DNA of 64,000 nucleotides from assembly GCA_964523575.1 (NCBI GenBank), contig CAZGAV010000005.1, forward strand, positions 1 to 64,000. The letters are read 5' to 3'. The notes under the pieces are model-generated. The model was not told where the DNA came from and ran no database searches. It was given only the letters and a program-made list of their open reading frames with translations. This DNA is from DAOUTW01 sp964523575. Its GTDB lineage: Bacteria > Zixibacteria > MSB-5A5 > GN15 > JAAZOE01. Within the stretch, counting starts at the first letter, position 1. Each line of letters opens with the position of its first letter. Positions 42,083-51,276 of the stretch are shown here, one piece after another. A program made the position numbers and the translations under genes.

Positions 42083-43231
42083 ATGAGAACAAACTACGAT
42101 GCCATCATTGTCGGCGGCGGAATTGTCGGGCTGGCAACCGCTTTCAACCTTGCCAAAGCCAATTTCGGCCACATCCTGCTTCTGGAAAAAGAGCTTTTTG
42201 TCGGTTCCGGAGCCACGGCCAAATGCGCCGGCGGTATCAGGGCCCAGTTTTCCTCCAGGGTCAATATCGAAGTCTCCATGAAATCGATCGAGGTTTTCGA
42301 AAATTTCGAGGCCATCACCGGCGAACCCGCCCTCTACGACCAGGTTGGCTATATGTTTCTGCTGACCGATCAGGCCACCGTCGATCCCTACACCCAGGCT
42401 TTCGAATTGCAGAAATCGGTCGGACTGGACGTCCGCATGATCGGCCCCGACGACGTTCTCAAACTGGCCCCGCCGGTCCGCATCGACGACGTCATCAAAG
42501 CCACCTTCTGCCCCCGCGACGGTCTGGGCGATCCCCACGAGTTTATGCAGGGTTATTTCCGCGCCTCCAAAAGGCTGGGGGTGGAAATCATGAATGAAAC
42601 CCCGGTCACCGATATCATCGTCACGGACGGGAAAGTCACCGGCGTCAAAACTCCCATCGGCGAAATCGCCACCCCGCTGGTCATCGACGCCGCCGGCCCC
42701 TACGCCAAATTGGTCGGCGAAATGGCCGGAGTCAAGGTGCCGGTGGAACCGTATCGCCGACAGATCGTCACCACCGGCCAGCTCGATTTCATCCCCGAAA
42801 CCATGCCGATGGTGGTCGATGTTTCTTCCGGCCTCTATTGCCACAAAGAATCCAGAGGCCTCCTCATGGGCTGGGCCGACGATACCGTCGAACCCGGTTT
42901 CGATGAATCCCAGGATCCCGACTACAACGACAATATCCTGATGAAAGCCCTCGACCGCATCCCGCGGCTGGAAACGGCCGAAGTCGCCAACAGCTGGGCC
43001 GGCCTCTACGAAACCACGCCCGATCATCATGCCATCATCGGTTTCGCCGACGAGGTTGCGGGATTCTTCATTATCGGCGGTTTTTCCGGGCATGGATTTA
43101 TGCATGCCCCGGGCGCGGGCATTATCGCCGCCGAATTGATTACCGGCCAACAGCCGTCCGTCGATATCGGCCACCTGGCCCCCAACCGCTTCGTCAGCGG
43201 CAATATTGTGGAAGAAGTCAACGTCATTTAA
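42083..43231 (+). CDS. FAD-dependent oxidoreductase of the DAO/SoxB type
   Basis: A 382-residue flavoenzyme with the N-terminal FAD dinucleotide fold YDAIIVGGGIVGLATAFNLA and LLLEKELFVGSGATAKCAGGI. The C-terminal FAD motif reads YETTPDHHAIIGFADEVAGFFIIGGFSGHGFMHAPG. This matches sarcosine oxidase beta / glycine oxidase / D-amino-acid dehydrogenase members of the DAO family; the amine substrate is unknown. No other sarcosine-oxidase subunit is nearby. The ATG at 42083 is preferred over a GTG at 42068 because the fold starts right after it and GTGGGA lies upstream. The downstream exported-protein gene follows after 20 bases. Confidence 0.88.
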   Translation: MRTNYDAIIVGGGIVGLATAFNLAKANFGHILLLEKELFVGSGATAKCAGGIRAQFSSRVNIEVSMKSIEVFENFEAITGEPALYDQVGYMFLLTDQATVDPYTQAFELQKSVGLDVRMIGPDDVLKLAPPVRIDDVIKATFCPRDGLGDPHEFMQGYFRASKRLGVEIMNETPVTDIIVTDGKVTGVKTPIGEIATPLVIDAAGPYAKLVGEMAGVKVPVEPYRRQIVTTGQLDFIPETMPMVVDVSSGLYCHKESRGLLMGWADDTVEPGFDESQDPDYNDNILMKALDRIPRLETAEVANSWAGLYETTPDHHAIIGFADEVAGFFIIGGFSGHGFMHAPGAGIIAAELITGQQPSVDIGHLAPNRFVSGNIVEEVNVI

Positions 43232-43251
43232 TTTTATAACCGGAGCAAACC

Positions 43252-43998
43252 ATGAATAAGTTGGCAATTATACTGCCGGTTCTTTTCCTTTTCTGGATCG
43301 GTACCGCTATCAGCGCCGATCCGCCCTCGGCCGTCGAGGCCAATTGCCCGGCCGATCAGGCCGCCGATCAGGGGATCAAAATCCTCGGTCAGCTTCATGA
43401 AATCATGGCCCCGGCCTGGCATGAAGCTTATCCGGCGCACAATTATGTCGCCCTTGGTGAGGCTATCGTCAAATTCGACTCCATGACGCCGACGCTCGAG
43501 GGAATGACGCCCGTATTCAAGATCGATCAACGCCGCGAAAAATTCCAGGCCGCCCGCACTCGCTTCATCGATCTGGTCAATCAGGGCAAAAGCGCCAGTG
43601 AAGCCGGCGACAACGACGCCCTCGAGGCGATTTATCCCGACCTGCATAAAAACTTCGAAGAGATGGCCTATTATCTCCTGCCGCTTCAGTATCCCGAATA
43701 CAAATCCCTGCGGGTCGTCGTCGACCTGATGATCGACACCCATCTCAAAAACGGCGACTACAAAGCCATCGGCTCCTCAGTGGAGGCCCTCAAAATCAAA
43801 AACGATCAACTCCAGAAGGCGCCCTTGCCGGAGGATCTAACGGCCGTGGCCGAACAGGTCAAAGCCGATCTTGGAGCTATCGACGCCCAATGTCGGGAAC
43901 TCGAGGCCGCCTGCGGATCGACCAGCGCCAAAAATATCGAGGACAGCCTCAGAAAACTGAAAATAACTTGTGATACGTTTGAACAGGATTATATTTAG
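43252..43998 (+). CDS. Exported all-helical protein of unknown function
   Basis: A 248-residue protein with a signal peptide to about 21. The mature part looks like bundled amphipathic helices (ADQGIKILGQLHEIMAPAWHEAYPAHNY; FQAARTRFIDLVNQG; NDALEAIYPDLHKNFEEMAYYLLPLQYPEY). It has four Cys, two of them close together in CRELEAAC, but no CXXCH. The pattern recalls cytochrome-c'-like helical bundles lacking heme, or imelysin-like domains. No family is assigned. A GGAGCAAACC site precedes the ATG. It follows the FAD enzyme and may share its transcript. Confidence 0.75.
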   Translation: MNKLAIILPVLFLFWIGTAISADPPSAVEANCPADQAADQGIKILGQLHEIMAPAWHEAYPAHNYVALGEAIVKFDSMTPTLEGMTPVFKIDQRREKFQAARTRFIDLVNQGKSASEAGDNDALEAIYPDLHKNFEEMAYYLLPLQYPEYKSLRVVVDLMIDTHLKNGDYKAIGSSVEALKIKNDQLQKAPLPEDLTAVAEQVKADLGAIDAQCRELEAACGSTSAKNIEDSLRKLKITCDTFEQDYI

Positions 43999-44042
43999 CG
44001 GCGTATTGAGGATAAACACGACGAGATCGATTGACGACCACG

Positions 44043-44849
44043 ATGTCCAAAGACCTGATTAAACTTCTCAGCATCGGCCTCATCCTGTTCGGCGCCGGCT
44101 TTTTGCTCAAATCGGCCGGTATCGCCGAACTTTCGGCGGCGGCCACCGCCGAGGAAGCGGCCCATCTTAAATTTGTAACTACCGACGGCCTGACGCTTCA
44201 CGCCTGGATTTCCCATGCCATGATTGATCCCGAAGCGCCCGACGCCCGTTCCGGGCTGGCCCTGCTTCTGCCGATGATGTCTCGGACGCACACTTCGTTC
44301 GATCCCCTCGTCAGGGAACTCAACCGGGCCAATTATACGACCCTCGCTTTCGACCTCCGGGGTCATGGTCAGTCGGTCGAGCGGGACGGCGATACTATCC
44401 TGGCCGAATCGATGGACAAGACCTATTTCGCCGATATGCCCGACGATATCAATCAGTTCTTCATCGACTTCCGCGCCCGCAACCCGCTCAAATACAATTA
44501 CTCCGATGTCGTCGTCATCGGCGCGTCCATCGGGGCCAATACCGCCGGATTGCTGGCCGAGCATAACTGGGTCAAACGGGCCGTTCTGCTTTCGCCGGGC
44601 CGGGACTATTACGGCCTTCAGCCCGAGACGGTCATGATCGACAGCGCCATGCCTGCCGACAAACCGGTTTATATCGCCGTCTCGGCGGATGACACCTATT
44701 CGGCGGAATCGAGCCAATGGCTGTTCGATAATTATGCGGGGCCGAAAGTCCTGAAGAAATATCCCGGCGGCGCGCACGGCACCAATATTTTCAAAGACGT
44801 CCCCGATGCCGACAAAGAATTGTTAAGCTGGCTCCGCCCCAAAAAATAA
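44043..44849 (+). CDS. Membrane-anchored or exported alpha/beta hydrolase
   Basis: A roughly 268-residue protein with an N-terminal hydrophobic segment (LIKLLSIGLILFGAGFLL), so it is exported or anchored. The hydrolase fold shows LALLLPMMSRTHTSFDPLVRELN, the FDLRGHGQS strand, the elbow VVVIGASIGAN with its Ser, a late Asp (SADDTYSAESS) and a late His (YPGGAHGTNIF). The lipase/esterase role is inferred and the substrate unknown. An upstream TTG at 44031 is an alternative start. No clear ribosome site is seen. It lies 45 bases after the helical-bundle gene. Confidence 0.8.
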   Translation: MSKDLIKLLSIGLILFGAGFLLKSAGIAELSAAATAEEAAHLKFVTTDGLTLHAWISHAMIDPEAPDARSGLALLLPMMSRTHTSFDPLVRELNRANYTTLAFDLRGHGQSVERDGDTILAESMDKTYFADMPDDINQFFIDFRARNPLKYNYSDVVVIGASIGANTAGLLAEHNWVKRAVLLSPGRDYYGLQPETVMIDSAMPADKPVYIAVSADDTYSAESSQWLFDNYAGPKVLKKYPGGAHGTNIFKDVPDADKELLSWLRPKK

Positions 44850-45085
44850 CCAGCGCTCCTCTGCATCAAAATCAGCGAAACTATCGCCGGTATCACCCTT
44901 CAAAATCCGACGTCGTCATTGCGAGGAGCGGAGCGACGTGGCAATCTCATTTTGTGGCGGGCTAGTCGTAGGTCAAGACCCTTGTGGTCTTGACATTTCG
45001 TAAGGTGGATTATGTGTCAGGTGAGAATGCGGCCAACCATCGAACGCCGGAGGCTTTCGTCTCATTGGTCGCCGGTCTATCTATT
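44850..45085. repeat. Repeat-containing spacer (REP-like)
   Basis: A REP-type unit GTCATTGCGAGGAGCGGAGC... runs from 44914 to about 44950. It resembles the widespread ATTGCGAGGAGCGAAGCGAC repeat. Next to it is a hairpin (44972-44994), GTCAAGACC - cttgt - GGTCTTGAC, one of three copies in the window (others at 48186-48208 and 48386-48408). Confidence 0.75.
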
Positions 45086-46336
45086 TCAATCACTTTCCAA
45101 TTCCTGAATCAGTTCCGCCCCTTCGGTGTCATCGGGATTCAGTTCCAGCGATTTCTTCAAATTTTCAATAGCCGGCGCTTTTTGGCCCAGGTCCTTATAT
45201 CCCCGCCCCATAAAATGATAAGCCATCCAGGCATAATCGCCCTCTGGAAATTCCTTAAGGTACAAATCGCAAAACGCGATCGCCTCCGGAACTCTCCCGT
45301 TGTTGTAAAGCTTGTAACCGATGAAAAACGGCATCGCGTCCACAAACCGGTATTCGTCGGCATGATTCTTTTTCAGGTCATAATAGCATTCGATGGCGCC
45401 GTCGATACCCTTATCCCTGATGGCATAATAAATAGGCTCGTATATCGTCGGTCTTTTATCCTTTCCCTGAAATCCTTCCACAAGATATTTGACCCATCGA
45501 TTCCGGTCCACGTAACTGCACTCGAACGGTTCCCACTCTTTTAGAATGTCTTCGCTCTGCAATGCCGTCAGGTCCTTCCCTTTATCGAATTCGGCGCGGA
45601 CGGTTGCCAAAGTCTCCTGAAGCATATTGTAAAACTTCCGGTAGTCTTCCATGTTGCCATCCTCGCCGTGACCGGGGACGATGGTGACGTCATCAGGCAG
45701 GATATCGATAACCCTTCGCACAATTTCGGGGTATTTAAGGACATCCCCGGTGGCATTGTCCACCGAAGGAAAATGGGCTCCGTTGGATAAAGCGCCAACG
45801 CATACTATTTTGGATTTGGTGAACCAGACGATAATATCACTGTTGTCGTGGCTTCCCGGAAAGGCGATCAGTTTTATCTCTTCGCCGTTGAAATAGAGCG
45901 ACATGGAATCGGTGAATGTGACATTGGGCAGTGATTTATCATCGAATTCATCATACAAGAAGTTTCCACTCCGCAACCGGGTGCGAAGATTGACATGGCC
46001 GATCTTTATAGGCGTCCGCCTGAAAGCCTTATTTCCGGCCGTATGTTCAATATGGGAATGGGTGCTGATGATTATATCGGGGATGCTGTCTTTCAGACTC
46101 AGCAGGCTCTTTTTCAACGCCTCGATCGTTTCTGCCTGACCGGCATCGACAATCAAAAGGCCGTCCTCCCCGACCGAAGCGATGACTTTAACCGCGTAGC
46201 CGCCGCCGTCGGTGGATAATTCATAGATATGGTCGGACAATTGCTTGATCTCGAATTCCGGCTTATCCTGCGATAGAACAGATCCAGCCATCAGGAGACT
46301 CAGAAGAGCCAGCGCAAAAAAAGCGACATGCTTCAT
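45086..46336 (-). CDS. Exported MBL-fold hydrolase with TPR tail
   Basis: A 416-residue protein with a signal peptide (to about 22). The metallo-beta-lactamase fold occupies about 25-240. Its metal motif is HSHIEH (STHSHIEHTAGN), with Glu in place of the usual Asp, followed by FPGSHDNSDIIVWF and TIVPGHGE. The C-terminal ~120 residues look like TPR helices (AIAFCDLYLKEFPEGDYAWMAYHFMGRGYKDLG, LKKSLELNPDDTEGAEL). The hydrolase target is unknown. I start at 46336, with AGAGGA upstream, and discard an upstream run of the frame that has no conserved content. It stands alone between spacers. Confidence 0.86.
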   Translation of the reverse strand: MKHVAFFALALLSLLMAGSVLSQDKPEFEIKQLSDHIYELSTDGGGYAVKVIASVGEDGLLIVDAGQAETIEALKKSLLSLKDSIPDIIISTHSHIEHTAGNKAFRRTPIKIGHVNLRTRLRSGNFLYDEFDDKSLPNVTFTDSMSLYFNGEEIKLIAFPGSHDNSDIIVWFTKSKIVCVGALSNGAHFPSVDNATGDVLKYPEIVRRVIDILPDDVTIVPGHGEDGNMEDYRKFYNMLQETLATVRAEFDKGKDLTALQSEDILKEWEPFECSYVDRNRWVKYLVEGFQGKDKRPTIYEPIYYAIRDKGIDGAIECYYDLKKNHADEYRFVDAMPFFIGYKLYNNGRVPEAIAFCDLYLKEFPEGDYAWMAYHFMGRGYKDLGQKAPAIENLKKSLELNPDDTEGAELIQELESD

Positions 46337-46599
46337 GATCAAATCCTCTCTTGAAATAGTCTCGCGGCGGGAGACTGGATATATTGACGCATGTTTGGGC
46401 GATTTGTTCGGGATATTTTCGGTTGAGCAGGGCAGACGTCCCCCGCTTCCGCCATCTTCATTGTTCATCGCGCCGGGTCTTGCGACAATGGCCTGTGACC
46501 CGACGCCGCCAAATGACCTTTGGTGAATCACTCCCATATAACGAGAGTGGCAGTCGCACGGAGGAAGAGATAATATCGCCGCGGCCCTGACCCAAAAAA
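46337..46599. other. Intergenic spacer
   Basis: There is no gene or strong hairpin in the 263 bases between the MBL and aminopeptidase genes. The upstream frame of the MBL gene extends across part of it without conserved features. Confidence 0.4.
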
Positions 46600-47916
46600 C
46601 TATTTCCGAGCTTCCGCCCCCCATGCCTCCACTTCCTCCAGCGTTCGCGGAATCCCGGCTGACAGAATCCTGTGGCCATATTCGGTCACCAGGACATCAT
46701 CCTCTATCCGAATCCCGAATTGCCGGTCGGGAAGATATATTCCCGGCTCGACCGTTATAACCATTCCCGGCGCCAATGGTTTACCGTCATCGGACGGATC
46801 ATGGGTGTCCAGCCCCAGATGATGGCCGGTCCAATGCCAGAAATCATCGACATACCCGGCCTCGCGGAAAACCTCTTTGGCCGCCTCATGCACGTCGTAT
46901 GAGGTTGCCCCCGGTTTCACGGCGGCCGTCGCTTTTTCTAATGCTTTGAGCACCAGATTATAAATCTCGGCCTGTTCGGGAGTGAATCGCCCGTCAATCG
47001 GAACTGTTCGCGTGATATCGGCCGAATACCTGTCCCATTTGGCGCCGACATCCATTAAAAGCAATTGGCCGGCCTTCAAAGTATCATGGCGCTTTTGATA
47101 ATGCAGGAAATGTGAATTGCCGCCGGCGGCCATGATGGCCGGAAAGGCCATATGCTGAGAGCCGTGGTTCTTGAACGAAGTTTCCAGGACGGCCTCCAAT
47201 TGATATTCCGTTATCCCGGGCTGCACGGCGGCGAGCACCTCGGAAAGACCGGCGTGAGTGATATCAATCGCTTTTTCGATGGCCGCGATCTCATCGGGGG
47301 ACTTGATCATCCGCATCGATTCCAGCAGGCCCTGCGAATTTTCGATCGACACTCCGGGAATACGGGCGGTGATTTTCTGATACAATTCAAGGTCGGGCGG
47401 CAAGGGATCATCCAGCCCCACCGGCCGGGAGAGCAGGTGCAAAACCGGCGTATGCTTCATCGCCTCCATGATCCACCAGTCCTTGGAGCCGGTGCGCCGG
47501 ATTTCATCGACCCTCCAGACCTGTTTCAGCGAATCGGTCAGGTCCGGCGACCATCCGGTCCACCGTTCCGATTCGGGATTTCGCGGCGGCAAAAACATAA
47601 TCTCCCGGTATATTTCCCCCGGCGCCAGCATCAGGATCGCGCCCGGTTCGTCAATACCGGTCAGGTACCAGAAATCGCCGTCGGCCCGGTAGCCCGTTTC
47701 CTCATCACTTCCCTGCGAATAGAGTATCGCGGTGCCCTTGCCGAGAGAATCTATCAGCGCCTGCCTTCGGGCCTTAAAAGTTTCCACCCCTATCGGAGGC
47801 GGATCGTCCAAGCGGCCCCGCGGCGCGACGCTTTGACCATTGGTTGGGGCTGCAAAAACAAGGGCCAACAAAAAGATGCCGAAAACTGCCTGCCATCGGG
47901 TTACGAACCGTATCAT
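46600..47916 (-). CDS. pepP: Exported Xaa-Pro aminopeptidase (M24B)
   Basis: It removes N-terminal residues preceding proline using two metal ions. The 438 residues carry a signal peptide (to about 27), the AMP_N-type domain (about 40-180), and the pita-bread catalytic domain. Metal ligands are visible as LLMDVGAKWDRYSADITRTVPIDG, GHHLGLDTHDPSD, ITVEPGIYLPD and GIRIEDDVLVTE. The export signal is unusual for the family and suggests periplasmic peptide processing. A GGGAGGT ribosome site lies before the ATG. Confidence 0.92.
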   Translation of the reverse strand: MIRFVTRWQAVFGIFLLALVFAAPTNGQSVAPRGRLDDPPPIGVETFKARRQALIDSLGKGTAILYSQGSDEETGYRADGDFWYLTGIDEPGAILMLAPGEIYREIMFLPPRNPESERWTGWSPDLTDSLKQVWRVDEIRRTGSKDWWIMEAMKHTPVLHLLSRPVGLDDPLPPDLELYQKITARIPGVSIENSQGLLESMRMIKSPDEIAAIEKAIDITHAGLSEVLAAVQPGITEYQLEAVLETSFKNHGSQHMAFPAIMAAGGNSHFLHYQKRHDTLKAGQLLLMDVGAKWDRYSADITRTVPIDGRFTPEQAEIYNLVLKALEKATAAVKPGATSYDVHEAAKEVFREAGYVDDFWHWTGHHLGLDTHDPSDDGKPLAPGMVITVEPGIYLPDRQFGIRIEDDVLVTEYGHRILSAGIPRTLEEVEAWGAEARK

Positions 47917-47990
47917 GACATACCTCCCGGCTGGAATGATTTTTTTGATGAGCTAAGTCAATATCGGTAAAAATTACTGCTCGATGCAAG

Positions 47991-48140
47991 TCAAAACTCA
48001 GCCGGCCCGGTGCCCCACTCCTTCGGAGTGCGATTTGTGCCGCCCGGAACTGCAGATGTTTCATGGATGGCATTCGTCCTCATGCACCCTTAAAAACCCT
48101 CGCTTGGGGCGGGTGACCCGGAGCTTCGCTCCGGGTTTCT
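47991..48140. repeat. Palindromic repeat cluster, part 1
   Basis: Three elements are visible. CACTCC - TTC - GGAGTG lies at 48016-48030. A 40-base unit at 48059-48098 (GGATGGCATTCGTCCTCATG) has a diverged second copy at 48340-48380. The hairpin ACCCGGAGC - TTC - GCTCCGGGT lies at 48116-48136. Confidence 0.65.
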
Positions 48141-48181
48141 TAAGGAATTATCCGCTCTACTTTATCAACCGATGAGTAGTC

Positions 48182-48417
48182 GTAGGTCAAGACCCTCGTG
48201 GTCTTGACATCTTGTTTTGCAGGCGACAGACGTGTATGCTGAGCTTGCCAAGCGCCCCGTCTGCCCCAAGGCTTCCATAATGTTGCGCCGGGTCCTGCCC
48301 CGAAGTAGGAGGAGTGTGACCCGGCACCGAATGAATCATTTTCGTGGATGGCGCACGTCCTCGTGCACCATCAAAAGCCCCGTAGGTCAAGACCCTTGTG
48401 GTCTTGACATTTTTTTT
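48182..48417. repeat. Palindromic repeat cluster, part 2
   Basis: There are two copies of the GTCAAGACC/GGTCTTGAC hairpin, at 48186-48208 and 48386-48408. The second is followed by eight T and could terminate plus-strand transcripts. Between them lies the second copy of the 40-base unit (48340-48380). This pattern suggests mobile REP-type elements rather than genes. Confidence 0.7.
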
Positions 48418-48873
48418 GTGGCCAGCAAGCATAAACGTTGAGATTGCGAAGCGCCCTCATTCGGGAGAGCATCTGGGGTGAGGGAATCCCCCCCGTTGCA
48501 AAATCGCTATAAAAACGCTGGTGATCAATAAAGCAGGCCGGTAATTGAGAACCCTGAACACGGACTATACCATTATGCGCAATACCCAGAAAAATATCAC
48601 CGCCGATCGGTTATCCAATCTTCAAATTCAACACCAAAAATCCGGGGCAAAGAAAATCTGGGGACCCCTGAAATATGACAAAACGAACCCAAATCCGGCG
48701 CAATCCCATGTCTGATGCCACGTTATGGAGAAATAAAGCCAACCGTTTCAGGCCATACATACAACATCTGGCCGTGCGAATAATCGAAAACACAATATAT
48801 ATGGGAGGGTCGAAGATAAAAAAGCGGCGGCGGCGGGCTTTTTTCCCCGACGCCGCCGAAATTTATGCGGGTA
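48418..48873. other. Intergenic region without a supported gene
   Basis: No coding or RNA gene can be supported. A plus-strand frame from 48675 holds a low-complexity basic peptide (KIKKRRRRAFFPDAAE) that overlaps the end of the dockerin gene. It has no ribosome site and was discounted. Confidence 0.4.
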
Positions 48874-50562
48874 CTACGGACAACAGGGCGCGGGGCCGTC
48901 CTTGAAAACATAGTTGATGAGATAAACAGCGTCACCGACATTGCCGTCGCCGTCGCAATTGGCGTCGCCGGCCTCAGCCGGAACCGGCGCTGGACCGCTT
49001 TTGAAAACGAAATTGATGACAAACACGCCGTCGGCGATATTGACCTCGCCGTCGCTGTTGGCGTCGCCGCATATATACACCAGCACCAGAAACGACGCGG
49101 TGTCGGCGTTGCAGAAATCCTGTACGATCACCGTCAACGGTTCGGCTGAAAGACCGTCGGGCGCGGTTCCGACCGCCGAATCGTTTGACACCGTGCACCA
49201 CGACGGCAGAGCGTCGTAGATGATAATATGCGAGACATCATCGGGATCGGTAATCTCAGGATAATAGGCGAAGTCCGACATATGTGGCACGACCACCGTA
49301 TCGCCGATCGGGGTGATGACAGGCGCGACATTGGAATGATCGACCGTCACCGCCACCACCTGAGTATCGGCCAGATCGCCATCGGAGGCGATAACCGTAA
49401 ACGAAGTGCTGGCGTCGGCGCATCCGGCCTCGCCCGAAATAGTATTATCGACCACCGTGCACCAGGCCGGCACTTCCTCGAAGCTGATCGTCAATTCCGT
49501 GCCGTCGCAATTGGCGTCGACTGCGGTGGCGGTATAATTCAGCGCCACGCTTCCGGGAATAACGGTGACGCCGACGCCTGAATTTATGGCCGGGGCCTCG
49601 TTGCCGGAGGTCGGATTACAGCAATCGTTGGCCGGATGATCGGGGCAGATATCGCAAACGTCGCCGATACCGTCGCTGTCGGCGTCGGCCTGGTCGGGGT
49701 TGGGTGTATCCGGACAATTATCGACGGCGCAGGTATTGGCGGCAAAACCGGGATTTCCAAATCCGTCCCCGTCGGTATCGGTGCACTCATCGCACAAATC
49801 GCCGATATTGTCGCCGTCGGCGTCGGCCTGGTCGGGATTGTAAATCGTCGGACAATTATCGACGGCGTCCAAAATGCCATCGCCGTCGATGTCAGGTATC
49901 GCCACCGGGAAACAGAACGGCCCGTTGATGGTGGGAATATGGACCGCCGCGGCCTCATCGACAAAAATAAATTTTCCGCCCGGCGGCACGAAAACCGAAT
50001 CGATACATATCGACCCCACGCTCTTGCCCGATCCGGTGCTGGTTGGCGTAAAATGCATCGAAATCATATGTTCCAGCGGCCCGGCCGGAAGACCGTGCCA
50101 GAGAGCCATGCCGCCCGGAAAAACGGTATCGGGTGAAACGCCGTCCATGCTCTTCTCGGCCACGATCATCCCCGACAGATCCCAGATGGTGTCGGGAGGA
50201 TCCATCCGGCAACCGGTCACGACCGTGACATAATGCCCGCCCGTGCCCTGGCCGTCCGGGCCGTAGCCATCGGGCTGGGAAATCCAGCTCCAGGTGGCGC
50301 CGGTCGTGGAATAAACCCGCATCCCCATCTGAAGACCGGCCAGAAGGAAATCGTTTTCAAGCCAGGCTCTGAATTCGTACTGACTGCCGACATACAGTGT
50401 ATCAACCGCCTGTGCCTCGCCCGACAAAGCGGCGTCGACGTACACGGTATTGGCGGCCGTCGCCGGAACGCTCATCACGGCCGCGAGACCGATGATAAGC
50501 AGTAACCATCCAAGGCCGGCTTTACGGCAAATCATGGCAAACGGATTTTTGGTTGTGAACAT
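48874..50562 (-). CDS. Secreted protein with thrombospondin type-3, Ig-like and dockerin repeats
   Basis: A 562-residue exported protein. The ATG at 50562 follows GGAGGATACC, and a signal peptide of about 37 residues leads into a cohesin-like or beta-sandwich domain (YVDAALSGEAQAVDTLYVGSQ...). Thrombospondin type-3 calcium repeats follow (DIDGDGILDAVDNCPTIYNPDQADADGDNIGD and a second set). Then come two Ig-like domains (about 345-495), and a C-terminal dockerin type I pair (CGDANSDGEVNIADGVFVINFVF and DANCDGDGNVGDAVYLINYVF). Calcium binding is expected. Dockerin and type-3 repeats of this kind are frequent in FCB-group surface proteins and do not imply a cellulosome. Confidence 0.85.
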   Translation of the reverse strand: MFTTKNPFAMICRKAGLGWLLLIIGLAAVMSVPATAANTVYVDAALSGEAQAVDTLYVGSQYEFRAWLENDFLLAGLQMGMRVYSTTGATWSWISQPDGYGPDGQGTGGHYVTVVTGCRMDPPDTIWDLSGMIVAEKSMDGVSPDTVFPGGMALWHGLPAGPLEHMISMHFTPTSTGSGKSVGSICIDSVFVPPGGKFIFVDEAAAVHIPTINGPFCFPVAIPDIDGDGILDAVDNCPTIYNPDQADADGDNIGDLCDECTDTDGDGFGNPGFAANTCAVDNCPDTPNPDQADADSDGIGDVCDICPDHPANDCCNPTSGNEAPAINSGVGVTVIPGSVALNYTATAVDANCDGTELTISFEEVPAWCTVVDNTISGEAGCADASTSFTVIASDGDLADTQVVAVTVDHSNVAPVITPIGDTVVVPHMSDFAYYPEITDPDDVSHIIIYDALPSWCTVSNDSAVGTAPDGLSAEPLTVIVQDFCNADTASFLVLVYICGDANSDGEVNIADGVFVINFVFKSGPAPVPAEAGDANCDGDGNVGDAVYLINYVFKDGPAPCCP

Positions 50563-50635
50563 GGTATCCTCCCCATCGGAGTTTTTGATCTGGCATGACC
50601 CGGGTAGTATCGGGAATCTTGAATCGCTCTTAATC

Positions 50636-50663
50636 AATATAATCTCTCTGTCGTTCCAGTCAA
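50636..50663 (-). promoter_or_regulatory. Promoter of the dockerin gene
   Basis: On the minus strand TTGACT (50663-50658), a 16-base spacer and TATATT (50641-50636) give a leader of about 67 bases. Confidence 0.6.
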
Positions 50664-50757
50664 CGATTATGATTCGTTTTGAGCCCGATTTCATTCGCCT
50701 CGTCGGGCCGCCTCCCTGTTGGAATAATCGTCAGCGGCGCGCCTTTCTGAAGAACCA

Positions 50758-50789
50758 AAATAAAAGGCCGCCCCTTAATCGGAGCGGCC
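50758..50789 (-). terminator. Intrinsic terminator of the Cys-rich protein gene
   Basis: On the minus strand GGCCGC (50789-50784) pairs with GCGGCC (50771-50766), plus CC with GG inside, followed by TTTTATTTT (50765-50758). Confidence 0.75.
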
Positions 50790-50818
50790 CTGGAAATTAC
50801 GGTTTTGCGACCAAGCCC

Positions 50819-51187
50819 TTACTTGGGCGTACCATCCTTCTTGCAGTCCTTGGTGCCGGACTTGCAACAGGATTTATCCCCCGCCTGCGTGCAGTTCTTC
50901 TTGTCACAGTCGCCCTTATGATCGCAGGTGGCGGTGCAAGTGGCATGCTTCTCGCAGTTGGCGCTTCCCGGGCACGTCGTCGTGCATTGCGCCTGGCCCG
51001 GACAGGTCTTGGCGCAGGTCGCCGAAGCGTCGGTGGATTTGGTCTGCGCCTGCTGGCAGGTCTTCGTCTTATGCGGACAGGTGGTCGCTTTGGCGTCGGT
51101 ATTCGAGGCCATGACCGCCCCACTGCCGATCAGCAGAAGGGTCAGCAGAGATGCTATCAGAACACCAAAAATCTTCCGATTTTTCAT
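50819..51187 (-). CDS. Exported cysteine-rich small protein 1
   Basis: A 122-residue protein with a signal peptide (to about 27). The mature part has 14 Cys spaced in CxxxC, CxTxC and CC patterns, with many Lys, Thr, Gly and a few His (TCPHKTKTC; KTCPGQAQCTTTCPG; CDHKGDCDKKNC; SCCKSG). It looks like a periplasmic metal-binding or disulfide-bonded protein, and no family is assigned. Cys-rich proteins of this kind can bind Cu or Zn. Its RBS context (TTCGGAGATACC) resembles that of the next upstream Cys-rich gene. A terminator follows. Confidence 0.7.
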   Translation of the reverse strand: MKNRKIFGVLIASLLTLLLIGSGAVMASNTDAKATTCPHKTKTCQQAQTKSTDASATCAKTCPGQAQCTTTCPGSANCEKHATCTATCDHKGDCDKKNCTQAGDKSCCKSGTKDCKKDGTPK

Positions 51188-51276
51188 ACAGGTATCTCCG
51201 AATTTTCGAAGCAGGTTTCTTGTTCAGTTAAATTATCTTGCCGGCGGCCGCGCGTATTCGCGGCCCTTGCCCGGTC

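Noticed and set aside
48675..48905. 77-codon plus-strand frame
   Set aside because: It is a low-complexity basic peptide without a ribosome site that overlaps the dockerin gene.
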